Virus record (IMG/VR): IMGVR_UViG_3300013307_000023
Coordinates: 1-53,780 of that record
Origin: a virus
Length of the DNA: 53,780 nucleotides
Reading direction: 5' to 3' (one strand)
Under the pieces are notes generated by a model. The model made no database searches, was not told the DNA's origin, and saw only the letters and a list, made by a program, of their open reading frames with translations. Within the stretch, counting starts at the first letter, position 1; every line of letters starts with the position of its first letter. The translations under genes and the position numbers were made by a program. Positions 21,600-33,100 of this stretch are shown piece by piece.

Positions 21600-22300
21600 A
21601 CGCCGACGATTACGAAACGATCCTACTACTAGCCGGTGGGTGCTCTCTCGACTCATCCCCAAAGAAGAATTGGGTGGAGAAGTCTGGCGGTCTGCCTAAC
21701 TATATCTGCCAGATCGCTCGCGCTGTCATGCGCTCAGGTAAGAGCAAGTCGCAGGCTATCGCCATCGCCGTTTCCCGCGTCAAGAAGTGGGCGGCTGGGG
21801 CAGACAATGTAAACGCAGACACCCGTGCAAAGGCCGCTAAGGCTGTAGCTCAGTGGGAGAAGCTGAAGGGCAAGAACAAGGCAAAGAACGTAGTAGCCGC
21901 TTCGTACGTCACATCTGACGGTGAAGAGGACACGTATCTCATGCTGACCTACATCCCTTCGTACCGCACAGACATCGTGCGCATGGCATGGGACGCCCAA
22001 GAGCGCGTCCGCCGTGAGGCATGGGAACAGACGCACCGCCCTCAAGAAAGCCTTATGGGAGACGAAATAAGAGACGCCTCTTCGTACTACCCATACCGCT
22101 GGATTAAGGAGCTATGGACGGACTTCATCCTCATCGAATGTGAGATAGCCGGTCAACCGGAACTGTGGAAGGTCCCGTTCTCGGTGCAACCCTTGACACA
22201 GGAAGTTACCTTCGGAGACCCCGTTGAGGTACGCCAGGTGTATGTAGAAGTTGACGACCTAACTGACGAAGAGAAGTCTTACCTCGCAGATTTGTTCTAA
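21596..22300 (+). CDS. Head-region protein with NWVEKxGGLPxYI domain
   Basis: 234 residues. Residues about 25-94 contain NWVEKSGGLPNYI, then a basic helical part with AIAIAVSRVKKWAAG and AAKAVAQWEKLKG. This small helical domain is familiar from several actinophage head-region proteins but has no firm role. The C-terminal half is a separate beta-rich domain that I cannot name. Placed just before TerL. Confidence 0.55.
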   Translation: MNADDYETILLLAGGCSLDSSPKKNWVEKSGGLPNYICQIARAVMRSGKSKSQAIAIAVSRVKKWAAGADNVNADTRAKAAKAVAQWEKLKGKNKAKNVVAASYVTSDGEEDTYLMLTYIPSYRTDIVRMAWDAQERVRREAWEQTHRPQESLMGDEIRDASSYYPYRWIKELWTDFILIECEIAGQPELWKVPFSVQPLTQEVTFGDPVEVRQVYVEVDDLTDEEKSYLADLF

Positions 22301-22306
22301 TAGTGG

Positions 22307-22312
22307 TATACT
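22307..22312 (+). promoter_or_regulatory. Leaderless -10 element TATACT before terL
   Basis: TATACT ends exactly 6 bases before the TerL ATG at 22319, and no Shine-Dalgarno is present. Consistent with the leaderless spacing used elsewhere. No clear -35. Confidence 0.5.
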
Positions 22313-22318
22313 TGCCAC

Positions 22319-24205
22319 ATGGCTAACCCACTATCAGCCTGGCTAAACGAGCCAGAACCCCAAAAGGGTAGCTCGCTGTCGGAAATTTTTGCTGAAGAGC
22401 CTGTTGATCTTCGAACATTTATTCGAGATAAGAGGTTCCTAGGTCAGACCAACGTTGAGCTTTCGGAAGAGCAGTCGAAGGCCATTCAAGTCATCGAACG
22501 AGTCTACTACCCAGAGCTATATCCTCAGATGGCAGAAGAATTTGACTTCGGCCACTACTGGGGTCAGGATGTCCCATCGGCAAACCTCATAACCCTCCAA
22601 TGGGGAAAGGGTTCAGGCAAGGACGCCATTTGCCGATGGGCTTCGCTTCGTGTGGCGTACCTTCTCCTATGTCTCAAGTCTCCGCAGTTGTACTTCGACA
22701 TGCCGGAAACTGACTCCATCCACCTACTGAACATCGCCGCCAACGCTCCTCAGGCTAACCGAGCATTCTTCAAGCCCATGACCACCGCCGTGAAGACGGG
22801 GTGGTTCAAGGGCAAGGCAGTCATCCGTCAGGGTGAAATCGAGTACGACAAGAACATTTTCGCTGTTTCCGGTCACTCTGACGCCGAAGGTCAGGAAGGT
22901 CTCAACATCATGCTTGGTGTTGCTGACGAGATTGACGCCTTCAAGGCCAAGGACGAAATGGTTGGAACCGGAAAGCGTATGCGTGAGGCTTCGACCTCCG
23001 CTGAGTCGATTCTTGACATGCTCAAGACCTCTGCTTCTACCAGATTCCCAAAGACATACAAGCGTGTAGCCATTTCGTATCCTCGCTACCTAGGCTCCAC
23101 GATCCAGCAGTTGACCGCTCAGGCGCGTGCCTCTAACGAGAAGTACGGCGAGAAGTCTATTCACTACGTATCTGGGCCATTCGCCACGTGGGAAATCAAC
23201 CCTCGTGTAAGCGGAAAGGAAGATTTTGCGGAGGACTACGAGGAAGACCCAATCGGGTCTGCCGCTAAGTACGAGTGCAAGCCTCACCGTGCTATCGACC
23301 CGTTCTTCAAGAACATGTCCATTTTCCGTGAGGCCGTGGATCAGGAAACTCAGCCAATAACCGTTGAGTACAAGGTTGCGGAGTACTACAGCAAGCACAC
23401 CCATCGCACTACCCGAGGATGGGAACCTGTATTCAGGTTCGCTCCGGATTTTCAGCCGATTCAGGGTGCCCGCTATGCCCTACACGGGGACCTAGCCCTA
23501 AAAGGTGACCGTGCTGGCGTAGCCATGTCCCATATCGAGAAGTGGGAAGAGTACACTGACACCGTTTTCGCTGAAGACGGCTCGCAGTATCACAAGACGC
23601 ATGTGCGCCCAACAATTCGAAATGACTTCGTGTTCGGATTTGAAGCAGACGCTACCGCCAGGGATACAGACGGCACTCCTATGCCACGTGAAATCCAAAT
23701 CCGCTGGGTACGAATGCTTGCGTACGAACTTATTAAGCGTGGGTTCTTCATAGGTTATTTCACGTTCGACTCTTTCCAGTCCGCTGACACTATACAAATC
23801 TTCACGACTGAAGGAATCGAGTCAGATAAGGTCTCTACTGACCGTGACCCATCGCTATGGTCATCCCTCAAGGACATTGCTTCTGAAGGTCGTTTGAAGT
23901 TTGCTTTCGACCAATTGCTGATGAATGAGCTTGAGGCTTTGTCGAAACTAGATAATGGAAAGATTGACCATCCACCGAATGGTTCTAAGGACTTGGCGGA
24001 TGCTTTCTGTTGCTCTGTGGCGGGTGCCCTTGTTACAGGAGGCGAAGAAGACCCCGAGGGCGCGATAGTAGAACACGGCGGTCCTTATTACACACCAGGT
24101 AGGGCATTTGACCCTCTTGAAGGACAGCAAGAGACTTTTGAAACTCTGGGCGACCCTTTCGGCTTGCCGATAGGATTCCCCACGGGAGGCGGATATGGCT
24201 GGTAA
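22319..24205 (+). CDS. terL: Terminase large subunit
   Basis: 628 residues. ATPase half: LQWGKGSGKDA (about 95-105) is the Walker A and GVADEIDAF (about 200-208) the Walker B with catalytic Glu. Nuclease half: HGDLALKGDRAG near 387 gives the first RNase H-like Asp, TFDSFQSAD near 482 the second, and PPNGSKDLADAF near 555 the last. It cuts concatemeric DNA and drives packaging through the portal. Overlaps the portal gene by 11 bases. Confidence 0.93.
   Translation: MANPLSAWLNEPEPQKGSSLSEIFAEEPVDLRTFIRDKRFLGQTNVELSEEQSKAIQVIERVYYPELYPQMAEEFDFGHYWGQDVPSANLITLQWGKGSGKDAICRWASLRVAYLLLCLKSPQLYFDMPETDSIHLLNIAANAPQANRAFFKPMTTAVKTGWFKGKAVIRQGEIEYDKNIFAVSGHSDAEGQEGLNIMLGVADEIDAFKAKDEMVGTGKRMREASTSAESILDMLKTSASTRFPKTYKRVAISYPRYLGSTIQQLTAQARASNEKYGEKSIHYVSGPFATWEINPRVSGKEDFAEDYEEDPIGSAAKYECKPHRAIDPFFKNMSIFREAVDQETQPITVEYKVAEYYSKHTHRTTRGWEPVFRFAPDFQPIQGARYALHGDLALKGDRAGVAMSHIEKWEEYTDTVFAEDGSQYHKTHVRPTIRNDFVFGFEADATARDTDGTPMPREIQIRWVRMLAYELIKRGFFIGYFTFDSFQSADTIQIFTTEGIESDKVSTDRDPSLWSSLKDIASEGRLKFAFDQLLMNELEALSKLDNGKIDHPPNGSKDLADAFCCSVAGALVTGGEEDPEGAIVEHGGPYYTPGRAFDPLEGQQETFETLGDPFGLPIGFPTGGGYGW
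24063..24070 (+). promoter_or_regulatory. CGATAGTA occurrence inside terL (possibly chance)
   Basis: Exact octamer 125 bases upstream of the portal ATG, within coding sequence for an Ala-Ile-Val-Glu stretch. Could promote portal transcription, but unlike most other copies it is not in a gene junction. Confidence 0.25.
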
Positions 24206-26108
24206 GGACAAAAAGGAGATAAAGGACGAGAATCCTGATATCTCTGCACCACCGCCAGAGAGCACCTGGGGTGTTGAACTAGGTGTTGAGCAGAACCTTC
24301 CCTTTGCCGTACCCTACAACGATGGATTGAGCGCTAAGGCCCGCGCTGATAAGGAACTCCGCGAGATTCTTCGTGAAGAGGGTGAAGAGCTTGGCCCTTC
24401 GGTCTCTCAGCTTGTGGCCATGCGTCGTCTTGACGGACAGGCTCGCGCTCTCTACCGTCTACTGACGCTTCCTATTCGTGCCGCACTCTCTAAGAGCACG
24501 TTCGTACCCGCTGACGGCGGGGAGGCTGAGGCTGAATTCATTGACCTTCAGTTCAACCTCCCACCGGCTTCAGGTGGTATGTCGGTGACTTTCCACCGCT
24601 TCATGGCTCAGCTTCTCCAAGCTCTCTTCGACGGATTTTCACCATTCGAACAAGTGTTCGATTACGCTACCTACGGACCACTCAAGGGTAAGTACGTTCT
24701 TCGCAAGCTCGCGTACCGTCAGCCGAACACCATCAGTGTCCTCGAAGACGATGATGGCCGATTCGATGGCTTCCGTCAGCGTGCTGTGAAGAACGGCGAA
24801 ATCATTGATGTTCACATTCCTCGTGAGAACTCGTTCTACTTTGCCGCGCAGGAAGAAGAGCGCAAGTACTACGGTGTAAGTTTCTTCCAGAGTGCCTTCT
24901 ATCACTACGACAAGAAGGTGAAGATGTATTACATCGCTCACCTTGCGGCTCAGCGTGCCGCCGTAGGAACAAGAATTGGTACCTACCCAGCCAACGCCAC
25001 AGACACTCAGCGCCGCATCCTGGCTCAGAACCTATCCAACCTAGCCATCGCTCAGTGGATGATGGTTCCAGAGGGTGTCAAGGTGGAAATGCTCAAGGAG
25101 GGCGGCGGTTTCGCGTTCCTTGACTACATCAACCACCACAACAACCAGATGTCCAAGTCCATCCTTGCGAACTTCTTCGACAAGGACTCCGGTGGCGCAT
25201 CCGACCAGGCTCTAGTGCAGTTCGGCAACCCTGGCGACAACATGTTCTTCCTGATGCTTCAAGCCATCATGGATGAAATCGCCAACGCCATTAACCACTA
25301 CATCATTCCACGCCTCATCGACTGGAACTTCGAGGGCGGTAAGTACCCTCAGTTCAAGTGGGCCGAACTCACTGAAGAGCAGAAAATGCTCATCAATGAC
25401 ACGTTCAAGGTGCTCGCCACCGCCGACACTGTTTCCCCAGAGTTCATCCGTGAGCTTGAGAAGAAGCAGGCCGACGAAATGGGTCTTGAGATTGACTGGG
25501 AGAAAGTTGAAGAGCGCGAGGCCGCAGACAAGGTTTCTCAGAACGCCATCAATGGTCTGGACGAGAACGGCATGCCTCTGCCTAAGGATGCCATGGGCAA
25601 CCCCATCATGCCAGGGCAGAACAACCCAGACGCCGCGCTTCAGGCTTTCGAGGCTCAGGCAACAGGTGGGACCGCTGGCGCACCAAACGCCGCACCGGCA
25701 GGACCACCACAGCCAGGACAGCAGGTTCCCGGCAAGAAGGTCAAGCTCTCCGGAGAAGAAGAATCTGAAGAGCACCTACTGAACCTTGCCGCAGACCTAC
25801 TCGAATTGGCTCGTCCAACCTCCGGGTCTCAGCGCACCGTTCGTACGAAGGAAGGTTCTGACCGCTTCCACGTAGCTATTGGACAGAAGATTCCTAACAG
25901 TGCGGGCAAGGACGAACAGGGCGGCAAGCGCTCTGTCACCGTAGAACGCCTTATGAACCTCAAGGCTCAGTATGTGGAATTCATGCAGGCCGGTAACAGG
26001 GACGAAGCTCAGAAGGCTTTGAAAGAGCTAAAGCAGGCGGTGTACGACTACACCGGTTCATGGAAGCCCTCAATCTTCATGGCGACTATGAACAAGCTTG
26101 GGGGGTGA
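24195..26108 (+). CDS. Portal protein
   Basis: 637 residues, between TerL and MuF. The order of elements fits a DUF935/Mu gp29-like portal: LRREI-type helix start, an LDGQARALYRLLTLPIRAA stretch near 80, FSPFEQVFDY (about 148-157), a long wing, FGNPGDNMFF near 343 and a stem with INHYIIPRLIDWNF near 364. Portals are dodecameric rings at the capsid vertex. The C-terminal about 140 residues add a Pro/Ala linker and a domain with RTVRTKEG, a motif also found in the giant protein. Confidence 0.85.
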   Translation: MAGKDKKEIKDENPDISAPPPESTWGVELGVEQNLPFAVPYNDGLSAKARADKELREILREEGEELGPSVSQLVAMRRLDGQARALYRLLTLPIRAALSKSTFVPADGGEAEAEFIDLQFNLPPASGGMSVTFHRFMAQLLQALFDGFSPFEQVFDYATYGPLKGKYVLRKLAYRQPNTISVLEDDDGRFDGFRQRAVKNGEIIDVHIPRENSFYFAAQEEERKYYGVSFFQSAFYHYDKKVKMYYIAHLAAQRAAVGTRIGTYPANATDTQRRILAQNLSNLAIAQWMMVPEGVKVEMLKEGGGFAFLDYINHHNNQMSKSILANFFDKDSGGASDQALVQFGNPGDNMFFLMLQAIMDEIANAINHYIIPRLIDWNFEGGKYPQFKWAELTEEQKMLINDTFKVLATADTVSPEFIRELEKKQADEMGLEIDWEKVEEREAADKVSQNAINGLDENGMPLPKDAMGNPIMPGQNNPDAALQAFEAQATGGTAGAPNAAPAGPPQPGQQVPGKKVKLSGEEESEEHLLNLAADLLELARPTSGSQRTVRTKEGSDRFHVAIGQKIPNSAGKDEQGGKRSVTVERLMNLKAQYVEFMQAGNRDEAQKALKELKQAVYDYTGSWKPSIFMATMNKLGG

Positions 26109-26111
26109 CCT

Positions 26112-26891
26112 GTGGCCTCCTTCAAGGAGCAAATGTCGCTTCACCAGGCCTCTAGGATTGCCACAGCCGCCCTAGAGGCCTCTTCCCGTGCGGAAATACT
26201 TCACCTGTTCGATGACTGGGATTCCGGCAGAGAGTCCGGTAACACCATTCATTGGCGGCTACAGGCGGTCGTTAGAGAGGCTTATCGCACTAGCGCGGCC
26301 ATAGCACGCGGGGTGGCCCAGCAGTCCTCAGATTTGCCCGACTGGCAGTCCCACGAGGTATTCAACACCGACTATCTTCAGGCGCTCCTCGTGGATGTGC
26401 GTAAGAACGTGCGTGACTACAAGGCAGGTAATCTCTCAAGGGATTCTGCCGTGCTCCGTATCCAACACTCTGCGGGAGTAGCCGCACAGCGTGGATACAC
26501 CGACCAGACGATTGCCTCCTACACAGAACTACAAGACTTCGGATTTGAGCTTCGTAAGTACTGGGTAGCCAACTTCGTCAACAACGACCCTTGCCCAGCC
26601 TGCCGCAGTCTCCACGGCTCCTGGGTCGGGTTGCATGAAGATTTTAAGGCTGAGACCAGTACCGGTATCTACCGAGACCTCATCGGCCCTCCTCGCCACC
26701 CACGTTGCCAGTGCCGACTCTATGTGTTCATCGTTTCTCTTGAGAATGCATTCGAGCACCCCAACTTCGAGAACCCTCAGGACTCTCCTCAGATGATGTC
26801 TGTCGCGGATGTCCAGAAGATGCCTGAGTCTCTGTTCAAGTCCATCCGGAACAGCCTACGAGCAGTTCTCCGATTCCTGCGAGGCTCATGA
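26112..26891 (+). CDS. MuF-like minor head protein
   Basis: 259 residues, GTG start. The C-terminal SPP1 gp7/MuF signature is clear: YWVANFVNNDPCPACRSLHG (about 155-174) and PPRHPRCQCRLYVF (about 195-208). Helical N-terminus. MuF proteins sit near the portal and are often ejected or packaged. Here the usual toxin-like extension is absent, but a giant multidomain protein is encoded two genes downstream. Confidence 0.85.
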   Translation: MASFKEQMSLHQASRIATAALEASSRAEILHLFDDWDSGRESGNTIHWRLQAVVREAYRTSAAIARGVAQQSSDLPDWQSHEVFNTDYLQALLVDVRKNVRDYKAGNLSRDSAVLRIQHSAGVAAQRGYTDQTIASYTELQDFGFELRKYWVANFVNNDPCPACRSLHGSWVGLHEDFKAETSTGIYRDLIGPPRHPRCQCRLYVFIVSLENAFEHPNFENPQDSPQMMSVADVQKMPESLFKSIRNSLRAVLRFLRGS

Positions 26892-27115
26892 TGGCTGACC
26901 ACATCCAAGTCAGATTCTTCTTTCTAGATATCGCCAGCGCTGTAGAGGCGTTGCTTACGGTTCTTGAAGACGCACGAGACACCAAGCACGACTACACCTT
27001 TGGGTCTATGTCCGCCAAGCAAGTCATGGCCTCAGGCCTGATGATCGTTGGGGACGCTGAAGAAGTCGCTTCGAAGGTCGAAACTATTGATGGCGCACAA
27101 CGCCACAATGAGTAA
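26888..27115 (+). CDS. Small hypothetical protein (75 aa)
   Basis: 75 residues; two adjacent ATGs at 26888 and 26891, the first overlapping the MuF stop. Alternating hydrophobic N-terminus VRFFFLDIA then helices. No recognised domain. It ends the head-vertex group before the giant gene. Confidence 0.6.
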   Translation: MMADHIQVRFFFLDIASAVEALLTVLEDARDTKHDYTFGSMSAKQVMASGLMIVGDAEEVASKVETIDGAQRHNE

Positions 27116-27136
27116 AGATTTTTCGAACAAGATTTC

Positions 27137-27148
27137 TGGTAGACTTAG
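27137..27148 (+). promoter_or_regulatory. Possible promoter element TGGTAGACTTAG
   Basis: In the 66-base gap before the giant gene; identical 12-mer at 2934-2945. TAGACT (27140-27145) could be a -10 with a T-rich upstream. Weak evidence only. Confidence 0.3.
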
Positions 27149-27181
27149 AGAAGATTTTGTGAGACCGTTAGGGAGTCCGTT

Positions 27182-30100
27182 GTGTCTGATGCCATGTCTG
27201 AACTAGAGTTCATCGCTCTAGCCGCTGGCCTACACGAGCGTCGAGTTCAGACGCCGGAAGGTGCCAAGTTCTACGGGCAACCCATCGGTACCATCATTAC
27301 GCCAGACCTCATCAAGGCGAAGAAGCTTGAGCACGCTCTCAAGGGCATCAAGCCACCTAAGGGAGGCCTGTCTCCAAAGGTAAAGACTGGTAGCAAGAAG
27401 GGCAAGTCAGCAAACGTCCCTAACGTTCCTGACGCTTCACATTCCGGAGAGGGCAGTCTTCCGGCACACGCCGCTTCTCAAGGCAAGCTACCGGCGAAGC
27501 CTTCTACTATTTCCGGCCCCAACGCTTTCAAGGTGGGAGTGGCAGACTACTCCGCTCCTGAGGGTTCTAAGCTCATCCGTCCCAAGAACACGCCAGATAT
27601 GGCGTACATTCTGACGCCAGACGGAGAGATTCACGCCTTTACCGCAGACGGTGAAGTTGACGTGCCGGATTACCTGCACGATGTTCTCAAGCAGAAGTTC
27701 TCCAACCTTCAGGCCAACGACCCTCTCTACACCGTGGAGAAGTTCGACGCTAAGAAGTCTCAGCAGTTGGCGGACCTTCCATCTGGAGCTAAGCTCACCA
27801 AGGCCGGTGAAGTAGCCTTCCAGAAGCAGGAGGATGGCTCCTGGCTCAACGAAACCCTGGGTGTCACCCTCAGCGACCAAGACCTTCAGAGTGCGTTCGA
27901 CAATGGAGCATTCGAGGTTCAGTCAGCACAGGCTACTAATCACGATTTCTCGAAAATGACTGCGGAGGAAATTTCCGCCGCTCTTGACACCTACCCTGTC
28001 GGCCACGAGCTTGGCCTAGGGCCTACAGCCTCATTGAAGAAGCAGGCTGACGGCACATGGAAGTCCTCTGTCACCGGCAAGAATCTTGAGCCGGATGCTC
28101 TAGGCTCCCTAGCCAGCGGCACAAATATTCTTCATGACACTCCACCTGAGCGTCACAAGGGCGACCAGACTGAGGACCCGCTGACGAAGGCGAGCGCCGA
28201 AGCTCCTGCCACCCCTGAAATTCCCGCCGCCGAAGACCCCAAGCAAAACTTGGTAACTTCCCAGGATGTCTGGGATGCGAAGCCTGGCGATGTCCTATAC
28301 CATGACCAGATGGGCGCTCTCACACAGCACGACGATGGCAAGTGGTACACCGATGGCGACAAGGCGAACTACATGGGTTCCATCGTCGCAGGTTCCGCAG
28401 ACGGCGGCTACGTTTCCAAGCTTCCTTGGAACGAGGATCAGAAGAAGAAGCACGAAGATTTTGTCAACACTCCTCAGGTAACCACACCGGTAGAAAAGCC
28501 TCAGAAGGCAAAGCCTGACACTAAGCCTCTTCCCAAGGGGAGCAAGCCTGCCCCTGACCTGACTCCGGTCACCAGTCTTGACAACTTCAAGCCGGGGGAT
28601 GAGGTCGTTGTCAACGACTTCTATCTTGGACAGGACCCATACACACTTGTCAAGCAAGATAACGGGGATTGGGCAGAGAAGGGCAAGGAAAACGGTCCAA
28701 CCTTCTCCGACGCCGACCTTCACACGGATGTCACTGATGGTGTTGTCTTCATGCCCAAGAAGACTCCTGAGCCAGCCAAGACTCCGGATGCTCCTACCGC
28801 TCCTGACCACAACCCTAATGACTTCCAGACTGTTGACCTTGCCGATGGCGTAGACGGTCTGAACTCCGCACCCGTTGGCGCGTACATCCGTGTGGCCGAC
28901 GCCAACAACGCCCACTTCATGGACTACATGAAGCAGAAGGATGGTCAGTGGCACTCCGTGGGAGCTAAGTCTGGCCACTACACAGACTTCACATTCCCGT
29001 CAGAAGAGTTCCAAGCTGAGTTCGATGACCACCAGGTGAATGTGTGGAATCTGAAGCCTAAGGCACCAGAATCCACTAAGCCTGACGTAGCCCCTGCCGC
29101 TCTTCCTACCCAGGACTTCAACGAGGTTCACGGTATGAAGAAGGGTGATGTTCAGGACGCTATCAACAGCCTTGAGGGACACTCTGGATTCCAGGTCAAG
29201 TACGGTCTGAAGACCCTTCCTGACAACCACCCGCTGAAGAACTCTGACACGCTTGCCAAGGTTCAGGCAGAGGCTTCCGACGCCTACCCAGACCTCCCAC
29301 CAAAGAAGGCTCTGATTAAGCACCTGAAGGCTTCTATCGGTGCCGAGGATGGCGCTGTAGCAGAGGCTCAGAAGGCCGCTGACACGACCGGAAACAAGAT
29401 TCTCATTGGTTCTTCGGAGTCCAAGCTCACCCAGACGGGTGACACGGGTGGCTCCTTCACCAAGACCGAGATTCAGGATGCCATCAATATCCTTGAAAAC
29501 TTCGATGGCAAGATTTTCAAGGCTGAGTTGAACAAGAAGGGCAACCCACTGGGTAAGCTCTCGCCAAACGACATCGTTGGATTCAACAAGGACAAGACGG
29601 TAACCAAGCAGAAGTTCATCGACCTTCTGAAGCAGAAGCTTACTGACAACCCGGACAAGCCTAAGGACGCCACTCCGGATACCAACGCTCCTGAGCTTCC
29701 TATGAACGCTCACCACAACCCTGTTGACACGCCAACTCCCGGCAAGGTGGTTGCGGCTGACGAGAACATGACGGCTCTTCAGAACGCGCCTGTGGGAACG
29801 CTCATTGAGCGCCCAACTCAGTTCTCCGGTAGCGATTCTCTCATCACCTATCAGAAGGTGGCAGACAACAAGTGGGTCAAGACCCACGAGCCTAATGCAC
29901 CGGGATACAAGAACGATTCGCTCATGTTCTTCAATTCGGCCATGAATGGCAAGCTCCTGTGGGCTGAAAAACCGATCCTTCCTGAATCAGGTGGCCAGTT
30001 TGATTCTGTGGAACAGTTGACCGAGACCCCGGTAGGTCACTACGTTCAATGGACTAACGGTTCAAAGACTGAGACATACAAGAAACTTGAAAACGGCAAG

Positions 30101-33100
30101 TTTAAGGCCCTTGGTTCCGGCACAGAGTTCGATCAACAACTTCTCGACCAGTATCTCACCACGGACTTCGGTACTAAATTCAAGATTTCGTACGTAGGCG
30201 ACAGCCTGCCCGAAAGCGGACCAGCCATCCCTCCTAAGACGGACATGCCTCAGATCGGGGATAACGTCACCAGCACCGAGCACTTGAAGAAGCTTCCTAA
30301 CGGGTCCGTGTTGCTTGAAACCTTCGGAGAAGGTAAGACTTATTGGACTAAGACATCTTCCGGGGAGTGGCACAACGACGCTATCTCATCCCCATGGTCC
30401 AGTGAGAAGTTTGGTAGCTATGTAACAAATTCCGACAAGTTCACACTGCACACCACCCCAACCGACATCGAGGCTCCTTCCGCCCACCTTTTCAAGGTTG
30501 GCGAAGCTGTATCCAAGCACGACATGCAGGACATGCCCAACGGCACCCAGCTTATGTGGGCTGACAACCCTTGGTACAAGGACAGCGAGGGCGACTGGTG
30601 GGGAATTTCTAGTACTGAGCCTGTTGCCAAGGAACAGCTTCCAAACGGTACTCCGTTCACCGTAGCTAAGATCGGGTCTTACAAAAACGGAGACAGCATT
30701 TACCACTGGAAGGCTTTGAACGACCTTCCAGAGGGTTCCATCGTCCAGTACTCGAAGGATGCCACGCTCTTCTACAAGAAGAATGCTGACGGTACTTGGA
30801 GCGAGGGTAATGATATCGGTTACGCGAGCGAGCAGAAGAACGTGCCGTCTGACTTCGCGAATGTCTTCGACAACGGCGGCAAGGGTTTCTACGTCAAGCA
30901 GGTTGGCAACGACCCATGGGCACCAGCCTCCGTGCCTGACAGCATTGCTGACCCAGAACTGGTCAAGACGCCTGCCCTTTACACCAAGGACATGATCGAC
31001 GCTGAACCTATCGGAACAGTGTTCGGTATCGGTAGCGTAGACTTCCCCGAGTGGACTGTCACTTACGTCAAGGTAGGGACTGATAAGTTCTACGTTGAGG
31101 GCAACCATGATTTCTGGGTCGGCAAAGACCTTCCGGCTCTCAACGACCCAAGCGCGTATTCTGTGAAGAAACTGCAAGACGCCAATCCGGACTTCGGAAA
31201 AAAGGTGTCTGCCGGTATGCTCGCAGGTATGAAAGCAGGCTCCGTCGCGGAACTCAATGACAAGTTCTATACAAAGAACGAGGGTGGACAGTGGACCACT
31301 CTCCACGGAGATAAGCTTCACAGTGATGCTTTGACCGGTGCGAGCCTCATCTACGAGGTAGATGCTCCTGTACATAATCTCAAGCAAACCGACCCGCCGA
31401 AAGCTGACAGTGTGCAGGTTCAGCTTCCGCCTGTTCAAATCAAGTCTGAAGAGCATTTCGCTTCCCTTCCGGTAAACAGCTTCATCCAGAGTCCCGACTC
31501 CTGGTACCAGAAGCAAGAGAACGGTGTGTGGTTTGCGTTCAGCAAGGACGGCAACAACACATGGACCGTAAGTGGCTCCCACCTTTGGGGTGTACTCAGC
31601 ACGGACCCTAACGATTCTTTCGATATTCCTGTTTTCGATAACCCATACGGCTACAAGCCGGGTAAGTACGGCAAGGTCAACGGCAAGACATGGCTGTTCA
31701 TCAACGCTGACGGTACCGGTGTGTACCAGGGATTCAAGGGCGTAGTTACTCCTCTCAACGCTGAGGCCGTAAAGAAGAAGTTCGATGAGGGGTTCAACTC
31801 CTACGTCACAGACAAGGTTGACGCACCTAAGGTAGGTACAGCCGAGGCGCTGAAGACGAAGGGTGCCACAGCCAAGAAGGTTGGGGATATTTCCGACCTT
31901 CCAGACGGCAAGTACTACTTCGGCAACCCGAACTCCGCGAAGGCTCAAGTCTTCGAGGTAACCGGTGACAAGGTTCTTCACACCAAGCCACTGAGCGAGT
32001 TGGGCGACCAGAAGTTGGGCAAGGTTGTAGAGGGAGACTTCCCCGACCTGGCTCCTACTGGTACCGAGGTTGAATCCTCCTACTTCGGAAAGACTCTTGT
32101 CAAGAAGGAAGACGGTACCTGGGTAACCAAGGGTTACCCAGACGGTTCGGATCAGTCGTCCTACCTTCAAGGTTGGTACAAGTCAAAGTTCAAGGTTACA
32201 AACCTTGGGCTTGCAGAGCCGGTAGAACTCAAGAAGTCCTCCCTCAAGACCAAGTTCTTGACGGGTAAGCTTCTCGACTCCACGGGCACGTCTGTTGTGC
32301 CTAAGAACTACACCGGTAACGTTATGTGGTTCGGTGTTGAGACAAACGCTCAGACACTTCTTGCGCTCAAGAACGATCTTGAGAACAAGCAAGATATCAG
32401 CCCCGGAACTCTGATGAACAGTCACGGCCTCAAGAAGATTGATGCCGCACTGTTCAAGCAGAAGCTCACGGAGTCTCTGACGGACTACAACAACGACACC
32501 ATCCGCAAGTACGCCTCTGAGCATATCGCCGCGCTTCTGGATACTGTTGACACGTCTGTACCTACGTCGGACACATCTGCGCTCTTCCAGACGGACGAGT
32601 TGGGCTACACCGTAAAGCCTGTTGATCTTGCGGCATTCTCTATTCCGGACTACTACGGTACGACCGTTGGCGAGGCTACGGCCAAGGTCAAGGAAATCGC
32701 CAACATGTTCGGTGATGGAACTGAAATCGGTCAGCTTCCAACCACCATGGACAAGTCGGACAAGATCAACTGGATGACTGCCGTTTACCAGGGCAATTTC
32801 TCCAAGGCTTACACAATCGAATTCAACGCCGCGGCAACTTCTGGAAAATCGCTTCCTGCCGGATACAAGCACCCAGGCTACCCAGACAATACGGCCACTC
32901 ACCAGGTGCAGTGGGGCGCTGTCGTCAAGGGAGAAATCCCCGCAGGCTCTAAGGTCGAGGGAGATTGGTCTACCCTCTCCCCAAACGATTGGTCTATTGA
33001 CGAGGTAAACAACTACCTCATCAGTGCTCAGATGCAGAACCCAACCTACCTGTCGCTCGCTGAGCGCCGTAAGTGGGTCACGTACCACAAGCACGGCTCC

